64,000 bases of DNA, taken from the NCBI GenBank assembly GCA_021030905.1, contig JAGFMI010000009.1, forward strand, positions 744,001-808,000. Direction: 5' to 3'. Below, one piece after another: positions 41,894-52,237 of this stretch (position 1 is its first letter; each line of letters opens with the position of its first letter). The stretch comes from Pyrenula massariospora. Taxonomy: Eukaryota; Ascomycota; Eurotiomycetes; Pyrenulales; Pyrenulaceae. The position numbers and the translations under genes were made by a program. The notes under the pieces were generated by a model. The model ran no database searches, had not been told where the DNA came from, and saw only the letters and a list, made by a program, of their open reading frames with translations.

Positions 41894-42567
41894 GGCCGCT
41901 CAAGAGAGGCGTCAAAGCAGCAGCCAAACCATCGACGGCGGATCCGACCCCTCTCACAATTCCAACGAGCGCATTTTCCAGTGGAGAGACCAAGTCGTTG
42001 ACAAGCGGAGCTTAATATCATCAAGATTATTAGCATTACATATTCTTTTCATGAGCGACAGCAGACGCCAAGAGCAAGAAGGACAGCTCACCGAGTCCGA
42101 GCTCATTGAGCAACGGATTAATCGTATTTGCAACCTCCGTCAGCAGGAGTGTCAGAAGATCTGCCAGATCCAGCGGCGTGGTCGGGAGCTGGCGTGAGTC
42201 GAGCTCGACGGCGGACGGAAAGTCACGCTTGGTCACGGTTGGAGCTTTTGCGGCGGCAGCGTTGACCAGGCCGGTGAGGCTTTGGATCTCGGAGCGGAGG
42301 GTAGAGACGGCGCCGGGGTTTAGAAGAATGGTGAGGACGTTGAGGCCGGCGGCGGTGGAGTCTATTTGGGGGAAGTTTATGAGATAGAGAATGTGATTGG
42401 TAGATGTAGGGAGACTCACTGATCTTGGCATCCGTGGTGCGGACCTGGTTGTAGAGGTCTGTGACTAAGGCGAATTCATCTGCGGTAGCGTCGCGCTTGT
42501 CGATAGCAGCGGTGGAGGAGAGGGCAGTGAGGCCGAGAAGGGCAAGGGCGGAGGTGAAGAACTTCAT
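41844..42567 (-). CDS. Small secreted hydrophobic protein
   Basis: Minus-strand exons 42420-42567, 42092-42361 and 41844-42010 give 194 residues. The start MKFFTSALALLGLTALSSTAA is a clear signal peptide, followed by DKR, a possible Kex2-type cleavage site; a second site (TKRD) lies mid-protein. The rest is rich in Leu, Val, Ala and Asn with no Cys: INSTAAGLNVLTILLNPGAV, then LADLLTLLLTEVANTINPLL and a C-terminal GSAVDGLAAALTPLLSGL. It resembles, in pattern only, amphipathic fungal surface-binding proteins such as HsbA; I do not claim membership. Introns: 42362-42419 (GTGAGT) and 42011-42091 (GTGAGC donor, GCTAAT branch site). Without the second intron the protein would end early as VAHEKNM. 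Likely role at the cell surface or outside; function unknown. Confidence 0.75.
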
Positions 42568-44367
42568 GGTGGGCAAAGGGTATTGGATGACTCGCAAATG
42601 CAAACGCTAGGAAGAGGGAAGAAGTTGCCAACAATTCTGGTAGATCAGAAATTGACAAATGTGACTTGCAACATCTATCTCCCTCTTATATACAATTAAA
42701 TCTAGCTCCAAAGCCAAAAATCCGTGAAGGCGCGTCCCTTCGAGACAACCCCCATTTTGTTCTTTCTCGAAGTACATTTCGCAATAATTGTCATCTTCGT
42801 CACCGTGCTTTGGCGAGGTGATGACGTGCAGCGAGATGCAGTGGCCAATAGGCTACAGGGTTACTACTTTCGTCAATTAAGAGCGTCCCTGACAGCTGAT
42901 ATGTTGTGGGGAAGCAGGCCACAACGACGAATAGAGAACCTTAGTCGTGTTCTGGTACCAATACAGGTTGGAAATCAATAGAAGCGACGAGCTATGGACG
43001 TCGATCCATTCCCGAACCAGTAGAAGTCATTCTTATCCGGACTTACTCTGGAGATCCACGCTCAAGGTTGATGCATTGGTTTTGGTTGCAATACATGATG
43101 ATATGCCAACGGCTTCAAATGGAAAGCCGGATGGAACAAGGATTGTGACGTAATTTTAGCGTTATAGACATCGCTACCGTAAGGCAAAATGTTTGGATCG
43201 TTGGAAGCCTGCTTAACGGACAGTTCTGGAGGGCGCTTCACTCCTGGGTCGGTGATGTGACGTATAGATGAAATCAAGTGTGGAAATCCAAGGCTGTTGA
43301 GGAACGTTCAAGTGCTGGAGGAGGGGCGTGTGATATGCAGGGTGGAGCTAGCCCAGAGTTATCTCCAATAGATGCGACCTTCGGCCGAGACCTTGTTTGG
43401 CAGCAGCGCATCGGAGATCGATCGTGAATGGTTTCGCTGGAAGGACATAAGGTCAATCCGGACGGGCTTTGATGTGCTGGGATGGCTTGCTATACCTCTG
43501 ATATAGCTTAGGATCGGTTGTATTCCTGACTGTCGATAGTTGGCATGCATAGCCTACCTCCTAATGTACCGTGTGTCTGTGCCGGAGGAGCAATTGATAG
43601 CGGGCCTTGAAGAAATAACGACATGTCGAAGTTTCAATTAGCATCCAAGTCGTTGCTGTATCAGGAATTCCACGTCATATTCCCTTTGGCAAACCACTCC
43701 AAAGAACATTTCCTGCACATGGCGCCACACGCGATACTGCTAATATTGGATTGGTGTATCGCTTACTTTCGAGAAAGGCAATTGAAAAACTTTTTAAGGC
43801 TCTTGATTCTCATATCTGCCATTTCTATCGGGCTCTAACGTATCGGTAGTAGACGCACTGTGCGTCGGCGTAGAGAGTAAAGTATTAAGCATCTCCTTCC
43901 TGTGTGCACGGACCTCCAGACCCAAAACGCGTAAACCTCTACGTATCTATCCAGCTTGCAACATTTTCTATTAGTTCTGGGGTACTCTATGCTGACCTTT
44001 CGCCGCAACATACTTATTGCCACACGACGCCGACAGAAAATGTGTTACCGCCATACAGGACGAGCATGGCCAATACTGATATCAGATTGACTCCCACCGA
44101 CGCGTTACGGCCAGTCTGCCTTGCGTGGAGAACGGGATGGATTCTCCTTGTCGGGATGTGACATCATGAAATCTTGGTACAAAAGACAGAACCGTTCAAT
44201 TAAATTATATCAAAAATAACACAACATTATTTTTGATGAACTATATACATGCGTCTCAACTATTGACGAGCACCTCTCCAAAAGCTCTGCGCATAATCCC
44301 TAGTGTTGCTCTTGTTCTTTCCGTTAAATCTTGACAACGTCAGCAGAGCACTCAGCCTAAAAATACT
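42568..44367. other. 1.8 kb gap without a supported gene
   Basis: Scattered short open frames on both strands with no family features. Contains the promoter of the minus-strand secreted-protein gene on its left and that of the esterase on its right. No repeat seen. Confidence 0.4.
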
Positions 44368-45531
44368 ATGAATACTTTTCTTCTATTTATACTTCACACG
44401 GTTCCAGCCTCAGCATTCGCCCTCCCGGGCGGAAAAAGTCCATCATCCTGCAATGCCTGGCGTGGCGGCAGAAATCAAGTCTGGGACTTGAAGAAATTTA
44501 GCGTACACGTGGTATTTGGCGATAGCTACTCAGACGACAGTCGTTTCGCCTACTTTCTGGATCACAACGGCTCAGCACCGCCAATCGGGTGGGTCAACCC
44601 CCCAAATGATAACTCTCCCGATGGAGGCTTCCCGTGGCCGGACTACGTGCACTGGTATAGTGGGGCTCGGGTCTACAATTACGCCGTCAACGGCGCTGCT
44701 TGTTCGAATGACTACTCACCTCGATTCCTTGGCGCCATTAATGGGAATTATCCGGACGTGGAGCATTATGAGGTGCCCGCGTACATTGCCGATAGCCGAT
44801 ATGTCTTACCAGACGGATCCAAATTCCTAGTCACGCCTCCGGATGAGACGGTATACTCTATGTGGATCGGCACTAATGAACTGGACGTCGGCGGATTCCT
44901 CACGGACTCGCAGGTTCCAGGCACAAATATCACCACCTACATGGATTGCGTCTATGCACAGTTGCAACGCATCTACGAAAACGGCGGGCGCTACTTTGTC
45001 CTGCAGAATGTAAACCCTCTTTTCTTGACACCGCTTGTTGCGACGCCGGAGAATGGGGGCGTCGGACCAAATTTCTTATGGCCAACGAAGTCAGGCAATC
45101 TTACCGAGATCAGCTATAAGATGTTGGAGACGGTTGTGGGCGTTAACAACATTTATAAGTATCGCACGCCGTTTGAAGTCGTGATGGCTAGGAGATCCCC
45201 GGGTGCTAGATTTGCGCTCATGGACATGTATGGACTGGTGGGTCTAAATTGATTTCTTTCGGTCTTGTCGTTTCGTGCGCTGACTCCGCAGATTCTTGAC
45301 ATATACAACAACCCAACAGAATACTTGAATGGGACCGCACCGGCGAATGTTACAGGGTTCATCAACCACTGTACGATTGATGGCTCGGAATGTGTGCGAG
45401 AAGCGAGTCCGGATAGCTTCTTGTGGTTTGACGAGTCGCATCCAAGCCAGCAGACTGATCGAGTTATCGCAAGGACTTTTGTTGACGTCGTCAAGGGGAC
45501 GAGTAGGTGGGCTACATATTGGTCAGACTAG
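44368..45531 (+). CDS. Secreted CE16-type acetylesterase (SGNH family)
   Basis: Exons 44368-45237 and 45292-45531 give 369 residues. The signal peptide is MNTFLLFILHTVPASAFA. SGNH blocks follow in order: VVFGDSYSDDSRF (nucleophile Ser), WPDYVHWYSGARVYNYAVNGAACSN (Gly/Asn region), MWIGTNELDVGGF, and FLWFDESHPSQQTDR with the catalytic Asp and His. This arrangement is that of carbohydrate esterase family 16, which removes acetyl groups from short xylo- or gluco-oligosaccharides and acts together with xylanases. There are several N-glycosylation sequons (NGS, NIT, NLT, NGT, NVT). The 54-nt intron (GTGGGT donor, GCTGAC branch site) joins DMYGL to ILDIYNN. Likely role: plant cell-wall breakdown. 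Confidence 0.92.
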
Positions 45532-47094
45532 ACAGAAGTCTGGCGACGGAGGCTGTGCGCACCATGAGAAATTGTGTGTGGAGATGCCTCGGAAAAGTCT
45601 GCTCCTTTGCCTTCTCCAGCATTTCTCCGCCCTTGTATTGAGATCTAGATCTTGCTCTATGCAAGCCTTATCGCCGTCACAGGCCTTTTATCGCTTATCA
45701 TATTCTTTTGCTATTGAGGTCGTACACTACTTGAGGGGAGACAATTAATCTGCGGCAACGCGACGAGGTTGGGTTATCCAAATTTGTGTCAGAACCCATT
45801 ATTTCGCCGAGCGGCCGCCAGTGCTGATAATCAGAGGCGCTACCATTTTGGTACCTAGCCTGGGGACGATAGATGACTCTCGTGCCTCTCAAAAGCCCGA
45901 TTGACCCGCGTATGCTGAGAGTGAGGCAGTGACAATTGTGTATCTGCCTGATGTCGTCGCACTGAGACGATTGGGACTCTTTTGGACCTATCGCTCCAGA
46001 TATTGGCCCAAGTCTGGTCTTCATGAAGCATTTTCATTAACAGGAACATACAGGGTTAGCATTTCGATTTGGAAGTATGTGAATTGAACAACGCTTCGTT
46101 CTACCTTGCAACAAGTTTGACCTGTTATTGTCGGTGTTCTCCTGGCCTTCAAGCCAGTAGTTCGCTCTGCCAAAGCCACAACAGGATAACTCATCAAAAA
46201 TATGAAAGTCTAGCTAGCCCTTTGGGCCATATTTCCAGGAATCACATTTAACGAATGAATCTGAGCAGTTCAAATACAGACCACTATCGGAAAGTAATTG
46301 CATTCAGCTTCTCGAGACTTGTCTCGGCGAAAGCAATGAGCCAATTTCCTGTTTCTTTGTTGCGACCTGCTTGGACAACGCATCGCTTGAATACCATGCT
46401 CTATAGTACGTGTGGGGCGAGGCTAAAGCCAAAAGCGTAGGATTCCCTGTAGTAGTAAAACTCTTGATATTGGTTTGAAGCCGTCGTCTTTCCTAGAAAG
46501 TCTACGAGACAAACATTTAAGAAGTTTCGGCTATACTATTGAGGACCTCGAAGGAGCAGGGTCATCTATCCAACATACAACAGGGCCGAGCGCCTCCTGG
46601 CAGAACAGGACAGCTGATTTGGCCTCTAGGCCTTGGAAATGGCTATCATATTTGTTTTGGCGGGCTGCTGTTTGCCCCTATTCTCATCCAACCGCAGTGA
46701 TACACTTCAGAATTATGAGGTTTCCAATTCACTTTTTTTGAGGAGCTTGATTTTAAAGATTTTGTTCGTTTAATATGGCAAGCTAGTACAACCCTACGCG
46801 CTTTATCTTACGAGAACAAGCTTCCAAACACACTTGTGCTAACTTGGAAATTAGACCTGCTATGTTAATTTGAATTCGCCCTATGATGATAAAGACCGGA
46901 ATTTTATACTAAAGAAAGAAATTACCGGCCGGGGAGGTGGACAGCTGTAGACCCCACTTGTCACGGGACCACCTGTCAACCGCCTACACGGTTTGACGCC
47001 AGATAAAACTTCCTAGACTCTACACGCCACCACTCTCACATCTCTCCTCATCCATCGTCTCACGCTCCATGCGTCTCTCTTAAGTAGCCCATCG
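45532..47094. other. 1.6 kb gap between esterase and knottin-like gene
   Basis: No gene supported. A/T-rich from about 46700 to 46930. No repeat or RNA gene recognised. Confidence 0.4.
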
Positions 47095-47481
47095 CTACTT
47101 TTTGAAGCAGATGAACTTGTTACCGGACCCCTGGCATGTGAACCCCTTGCAGCAATTCCCCACCGGGCTGGGGCCGGGAACGCACGTTTGTCCATTCGTG
47201 CTGCAGCGTTTCTGGGACGGTCGTTTGGTTAGCTCTACATCCTATCAAGATTTTCGTTGGGATATGGATGAGATGACACAGAAAGTCGAAGCTGGGGAGC
47301 AGTATCAAGAAACATGATTGAAGAGGAACGGGGGTCTTGAAAGAAATGGATTGTCTACTTCGAGCTTGAGCGGCTTAGCCATAGCTTCGGGCTCGGCGTC
47401 GGGGCCTGGAACTGGGTTGGCAAGAGCGGTGCCCGCGACGGAGAAGGCGCTGAGGAGGGTGATGAGGGTCGAGAAGTACAT
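47095..47481 (-). CDS. Secreted cystine-knot (knottin-like) mini-protein precursor
   Basis: Not visible as a single open frame. Minus-strand exons 47359-47481 and 47095-47211 give 79 residues. Exon 1 encodes a signal peptide (MYFSTLITLLSAFSVAGTALA) and an acidic propeptide (NPVPGPDAEPEAMAKPLKLE). Exon 2 begins with the Kex2 site KR and then the mature 36-residue peptide. Its six Cys have spacing C-x6-C-x9-C-C-x4-C-x8-C, the pattern of the inhibitor cystine-knot fold (starts CSTNGQTC, contains NCCKGFTC). The intron (47212-47358, 147 nt) has a GTAGAC donor, a GAGCTAACC branch site and a CCCAG acceptor; the total is in frame. Comparable peptides in plants, animals and fungi are antimicrobial, protease-inhibiting or channel-acting; which applies here is unknown. 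The length, Cys spacing and processing site together make a chance reading unlikely. Confidence 0.82.
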
Positions 47482-49389
47482 GTTGGCTGAGTGGTGTTGA
47501 GTATTGTTGACTTGATTTAATGAAAGGACTTGGTGCCTGGTTGCAAGACTAGAACAAAATTTCTGGGGGTTAAGTTGTCAGATATCGAAGGAGAAAAAGA
47601 TTATAATGATGGACGACGCCCTTCTTATATGTCGCGGAGGACTGTCGCTACCGCCTGCGGTTACGTGTCCGTTCAACGGTTTTTTTTGGAAAACAAATGA
47701 GGACTTTGATGTAGATGAATTCAATTGGTCCGATGTCTCGCTAGAATACGAGCTGTAGAAGAGTTTCACAACGATTTTCACACATTCTCTGCTTCAACAG
47801 TGTAACGGCGGCACGGGCTTTAAGTTTGAAGATTGTGCATACATTGAGCATTCTGAGTCTCATGCTGAAAATGTGGAGCAGAGCAGATTACCTACCTTGA
47901 AACCATGCTTACCCATAGATCTAGGCGTTTAATTGTACATCCATCCCAAATCTATTCAGGCAGTAATGGGGGCGACCCCTTAAGTAGGGGATAAGGGGGG
48001 AATGAGATCCTTCATCATGATCTATACTGACACTGCCCTCGATACCACTGTCTCCGGCTCTTCTAATTATTCCGTGCAAATGGTAGTGAGGATAAGTATC
48101 TCATAACCATGCGGTACTACAACGAGGTAGCACGGGTTAGTGTAGTATAGTTTCAAGCACTGTGATGAAACCTTTACCTAATGCCTCTGGACAAGTTGTA
48201 CGATTGCAACTGGTCATGACGCGGTACGTAGGAGAAAGCATGAGGGAGTAGCACGCGGCGCTCATTAAGCTTATTGAAGGCTCGGAGAAGAGCCCGAAGT
48301 CGGGCTTTATCGGGGACCTGACGTCGTCCGATATACCTTGTATGTACTTGACAGTTGTATACTTTGGCCAAGACTAAGTTATCAAAAGCTTACCTGCACG
48401 TGCCACAGCGATAGCGACCGATTGCAGAACCGTCCAATTCTGTTGACAAACATAGAAGTAAGAAAGACGCGCGGTTGGACAGACGTAGGGGCAGGCAAGT
48501 CACCGAGAGAAAATGTGTCAGTACGCCTTGCGACACGCACTGATTCGACGAGAGTCTGAGAAGGTGACACAGCATCACGTCATTTAGACTTCGGAGCTTA
48601 AGGCAATGCCGCTCTGATGACCGAAGTAGCATCAAGAGAGCCTCTTATTCCCTGCGGCTATGCACCCAGATGAATCGAGCGGGAGATGTAGAGGGTCGCT
48701 AAAGCAATAGCAGCAACGAGGTATGTCTACTATAGGGATACGAGGAAGACCTGGAGAAGTTTTCACCTGCAGGTAATTAAAGGTACCTTCGACTTTGACT
48801 AAATAGGTACATTCGCTAAAAGAGAGCTGCTACGTTCAGTTTGTCGTGTAATATTGCATCAACGGTCTGTAGAAATCTACGTCGTATGGCACCCCCGGAA
48901 TCGCTGGCGAAATAATAACGGTATTAAAGCTTTTATAGCTTGCGCTGCAAGATTAGCCGACAGGCATCATGGCGTGGTGCTTGATGACATCTCTCCGAAA
49001 TCTAGAACCGGGACAACACTCAGAACAATATTAATCTTGGGGATGATAAAAAGAGCAGCTATTGGGGCAGGACTAGCGAGTAGTATATTATGTACTCTTG
49101 AATGTACCGTCTGAACGCCGAGTTGCGCCTACCGGATTCACCGCTATGACCGAATAGGTACCAAATATTGCAATCTGTCTTGTATGGCCAAGCTTAAATC
49201 TACCTTCGCCACTATCCCACTTCATTATGTCCTATTACCTAGCCTATCTTTTGTCCCTCAAGGAAAGCTCTCGATCTGTCAAAGATTTTGATTATTACCG
49301 TGGCTCGCATATAAACCTAATCAGATGCATTAGCATTCTCGAGCGGACTTCATCGCTTGACAGGACTTCGAGTACGATACCATGAGTAC
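47482..49389. other. 1.9 kb gap without a supported gene
   Basis: The left end holds the promoter of the knottin-like gene. Elsewhere only short open frames on both strands (for example 48174-48371, -) without family features. Confidence 0.4.
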
Positions 49390-50304
49390 TTAACTATGGC
49401 TCTCCTCAGCCTCACTGGCGGAAATCGCATTGTCGTCAGTTCGCTTATAGAAAGAGCCCCTGTGAGGACCAGCCGCATGATAGAAGGCGTATGGTTTTGC
49501 ATTCTTGTCCAGTTGGTAAGCGTAATCTTCAATCGCAACGTTCTTGGTGCCGAACAAGTTCTCCTGTCGGCGCTTAGTACAGACCGTAGTATCTGGGGGA
49601 TTACTATTAAAGAGTGCCCGGCAAAATGTGCCATAAACCCCAGCAGTTGAGAACGTTATAGTGAACCAATCACCATAATTCACACGACTTTGCCTATAAC
49701 CATTGGCTATTTGAGTACCCTGCTCTTTTCGAAACGTTAGTGGTCTCTCTTTACAAGGATCTGAATAGGTCGTGAACATACGATTTTGTTCTGTAACTGT
49801 TGCGGGAAATACATAAGCGCCTGCGCCACCTTGCTCCGTACTCTGCCAAGGAAACTCTTCTGCGCTCGTCGTGTCCCTATTGATTCGATCAGTGTGGCGG
49901 CTTGACAGTTGGTTTGTGAAGAAAGGGTTCGTGCTTGCTCCCGAGTCTCGATAATTGTCTCTCCTGGCGCTCGATGTCTGCAGCCTTTGACTAGAGATTC
50001 TCTCTTTAGTGCTTGAATCATAGTTTCAAATTACACCGAACTGCACTCACTAGGTTCTATCGCCGCCACGCAGGCAGAGCATCGCGTAACAGTTTTGCTC
50101 AGCTATGTTTGGCCATGTAGAAATATCGAAAACAGCATGGATGGGGTTGGATCGGGTTTCACCAACTCGTTTCACTAGGTCTCTCGTGTTGCTAAGATGG
50201 ACATCGTGTCTATCAGCTGGCTCGGAGGCCGGAACTGCCGAAATGACAGAGTACATAAGGGGAGCCAAATAGAGCATAGCAAAAAGAGACCGGATAATAG
50301 CCAT
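49390..50304 (-). CDS. Secreted NucA/NucB-type deoxyribonuclease-like protein
   Basis: Minus-strand exons 50051-50304 and 49390-49990 give 284 residues. A signal peptide starts MAIIRSLFAMLYLAPLMYS. A KR site (DLVKR) follows at about residue 46, then HAVFDISTWPNIAEQNC. The core block TTSAEEFPWQSTEQGGAG matches the NucA/NucB signature CDEYPFAS...GG, with the acidic pair kept as Glu-Glu but the family Cys replaced. After it come YVFPATVTEQN and WFTITFSTAGVYGTFCRALF. The family comprises secreted DNA-degrading enzymes (NucB of Bacillus digests extracellular DNA and biofilms). The intron is best drawn as 49991-50050 (60 nt, with CACTAA branch site); a 39-nt version ending at 50012 also keeps the frame. 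Whether it is catalytically active is not shown. Two tandem-repeat tracts lie upstream. Confidence 0.72.
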
Positions 50305-50435
50305 GCTGAGACAGGTCTGGAAGCGAGACTCAAGATGCTAGTGACAGATATGTCAGAGACGATGGAGTCAATGAAAGGGAGCGGAAAGTGTAAATGAAGA
50401 CAAAATTCGTTAATGCGTCTTGTTTGTCTGGATAC

Positions 50436-50516
50436 TGGAGACGGCAGCCTTTGATGACCGTGGAGACGGCAGCCTTTGATGACCGTGGAGACGGCAGCCT
50501 TTGATGACCGTGGAGA
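50436..50516. repeat. Perfect 25-base tandem repeat, three copies
   Basis: The unit TGGAGACGGCAGCCTTTGAT plus GACCG repeats three times without a mismatch (50436-50510) and starts a fourth. It lies about 130 bases upstream of the nuclease-like ATG. Absence of any difference between copies suggests recent expansion. Confidence 0.9.
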
Positions 50517-50830
50517 AAGCTCTTCTTATACCGTTCAAGAGGTTCCCGCGATCTTCGTCTGTTAAATAGTCCTCCATCATCTAAGATAGCGCGGAAGACC
50601 CAACGAGCAACAACGGCTGTGCTTGCTCGGCTGTGAACTCTCACGTAGCTAGTGAACTATCCAAACAGCCCCTTTTCCAACAGAACAGTCAACGAGCTTC
50701 GCTGAGCGACGTCTTGACGTTGGCCAGTGTCATGACATTAGGCGACGGGGTGAGGCTGCGCGACCAGCAACAAGTGGGATGAGACTGTTACCTCTGTGCT
50801 AGTTAAGCGAATTCTCGATGGATCTAGCCA

Positions 50831-50923
50831 AGGATCATCCTAAACTTATGTATGTGAAGCCAGGATCATCCTAAAGTTGTTTAGATGAAGCCAGGATCAT
50901 CCTATGGTTGTGTAGATGAAGCC
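50831..50923. repeat. 31-base imperfect tandem repeat, three copies
   Basis: Units at 50831-50861, 50862-50892 and 50893-50923 share AGGATCATCCTA and end in GTGAAGCC or GATGAAGCC. Copies 2 and 3 are closer to each other than to copy 1. Confidence 0.85.
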
Positions 50924-51616
50924 TTGCGGTTGATCGATGGTGGCCCGTCGTGCAACGTGTTGCACCAGCAGTTGCGCAGGCGTTTTTTGAAAATTTGCTC
51001 CCAGAAATGTAAGAGAACCAAGAGACTCCTGCAAGTCACACAAAGAACCGAGAAAAGATGCTCAATAATGCGTTGAAATCAACAATATCGATTAAAAAGT
51101 GTTCACCTGGAAAGTTATTAGATTGTACGCAAGGTACCTTTCTTATCTGTGAACGATTTTAGCCCTGCGGCCAAGCTTTCACTCTGCCTTCTACTACATG
51201 CTTCAAGGCGTTTTCAGCCTGGAAAGGCGGCTGTGAGGCGACCAATGTTTCAGGAAGGGAGTCTAGCAAGATTGGTTTAGTAATCTTGAATATGAGCAAC
51301 TAAGTGCCCTCCCAAATGAGGAAAGCAAGCTCGAGACAGTTGCCCCAAAGAACAACTGACTGTGGCGGAACTAAGATGTTGTTTCTTTTTGAGGACAGTA
51401 GCCAGTGACAAGAAGGTAAAGGCAAGACGAGAGTGCTAGGCTCGACTGATGGCAAGTCCAAAGTATAAAGGAACAGAGACGACCGTGTCAGAGAGAAGAT
51501 GTAGACTCAGAGCCAAAAGATATCGACACATTTTTCAATACCCAATTCAAGAAAGACATATCAATCACCAACGCTTCCTACACACGAGTAATCGAGTAAA
51601 AGTCCTCGTCCTCATA

Positions 51617-52237
51617 ATGCAGTCCAAATTGATCGCCGTCGTTTTCACCTGCGCCTCCAGCCTGATGGCTTCCCCATTTGGCACGGCCCCAACCGCCTCC
51701 AGCGTGGTGGCCCCTCCACTCGGTACGGCCCCCACGGGCACCACTAACTCAAACTGGTTGATTGAACTGGACCGCGAGCGAGCCCAAGGCTTAGAGGGAG
51801 ATCTCATCTACCTGGGCCACTCGACGGGAATCGCGTCAGCGACAGCTGGTACGGCGAGTACCGCCACTGTAGCTCGCAAAATCCAAAAGCGCACTACTTT
51901 TTGCCCGAAAAGCGAGACTCAATGCTCTACAAACCATTCTGCACGCAATGCTAACTGCGACGCGCTTGTCACTGAACTTGGCGGCGACTCAACGACTAAG
52001 GTGGTCGCTAATACGCGCCAGATCTGTTACAAGGGCGATTCATCTAAGAACGAGAAATGCTGCGTCTCGGTGGGTAGCGTGGTTTCTAATTTGGTCAAGG
52101 GGGACGTGGTGGATGCTGCCAATACACTGCTGCAGACATGCACTGAGAATGGAATTTCGGGCAAGATGACCAACGTTCTGATGGAAGGGGTCTGTGAGAG
52201 CGTGTGCCTGTCGAATCATGAAGCCTATTGCTTCTAA
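51617..52237 (+). CDS. Secreted Cys-rich protein (WD-like fungal type)
   Basis: 206 residues from ATG 51617, which begins a signal peptide (MQSKLIAVVFTCASSLMA). The frame is open 56 codons further upstream, but that part lacks any secretory or family feature. A low-complexity Pro/Thr/Ala/Gly segment with a repeated GTAPT motif follows, then a KR site (IQKR). The Cys-rich module runs from TTFCPKSETQC to the end and contains NCDALVTELGG, QICYKGDSSKNEKCCVSVG and VCESVCLSNHEAYC. About ten Cys in the last 110 residues suggest a disulfide-bonded secreted domain. The module resembles a fungal secreted family called WD-like in databases; I offer that name tentatively. It may act as an effector or cell-surface protein. 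Function unknown. Confidence 0.75.
   Translation: MQSKLIAVVFTCASSLMASPFGTAPTASSVVAPPLGTAPTGTTNSNWLIELDRERAQGLEGDLIYLGHSTGIASATAGTASTATVARKIQKRTTFCPKSETQCSTNHSARNANCDALVTELGGDSTTKVVANTRQICYKGDSSKNEKCCVSVGSVVSNLVKGDVVDAANTLLQTCTENGISGKMTNVLMEGVCESVCLSNHEAYCF

Larger units (their letters stand above)
50305..51616. other. Gap with two tandem-repeat tracts
   Basis: No gene supported. It holds the promoter of the nuclease-like gene on the left and that of the Cys-rich secreted protein on the right, plus the repeats at 50436-50516 and 50831-50923. Confidence 0.45.

Noticed and set aside
50012-50050. 39-nt intron in the nuclease-like gene
   Set aside because: Also in frame, but the 60-nt version has a better branch site (CACTAA) and a length typical of the window.
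50436-50923. CRISPR-like array
   Set aside because: Two different tandem repeats with no spacers between units, in a fungal genome. Simple minisatellites.
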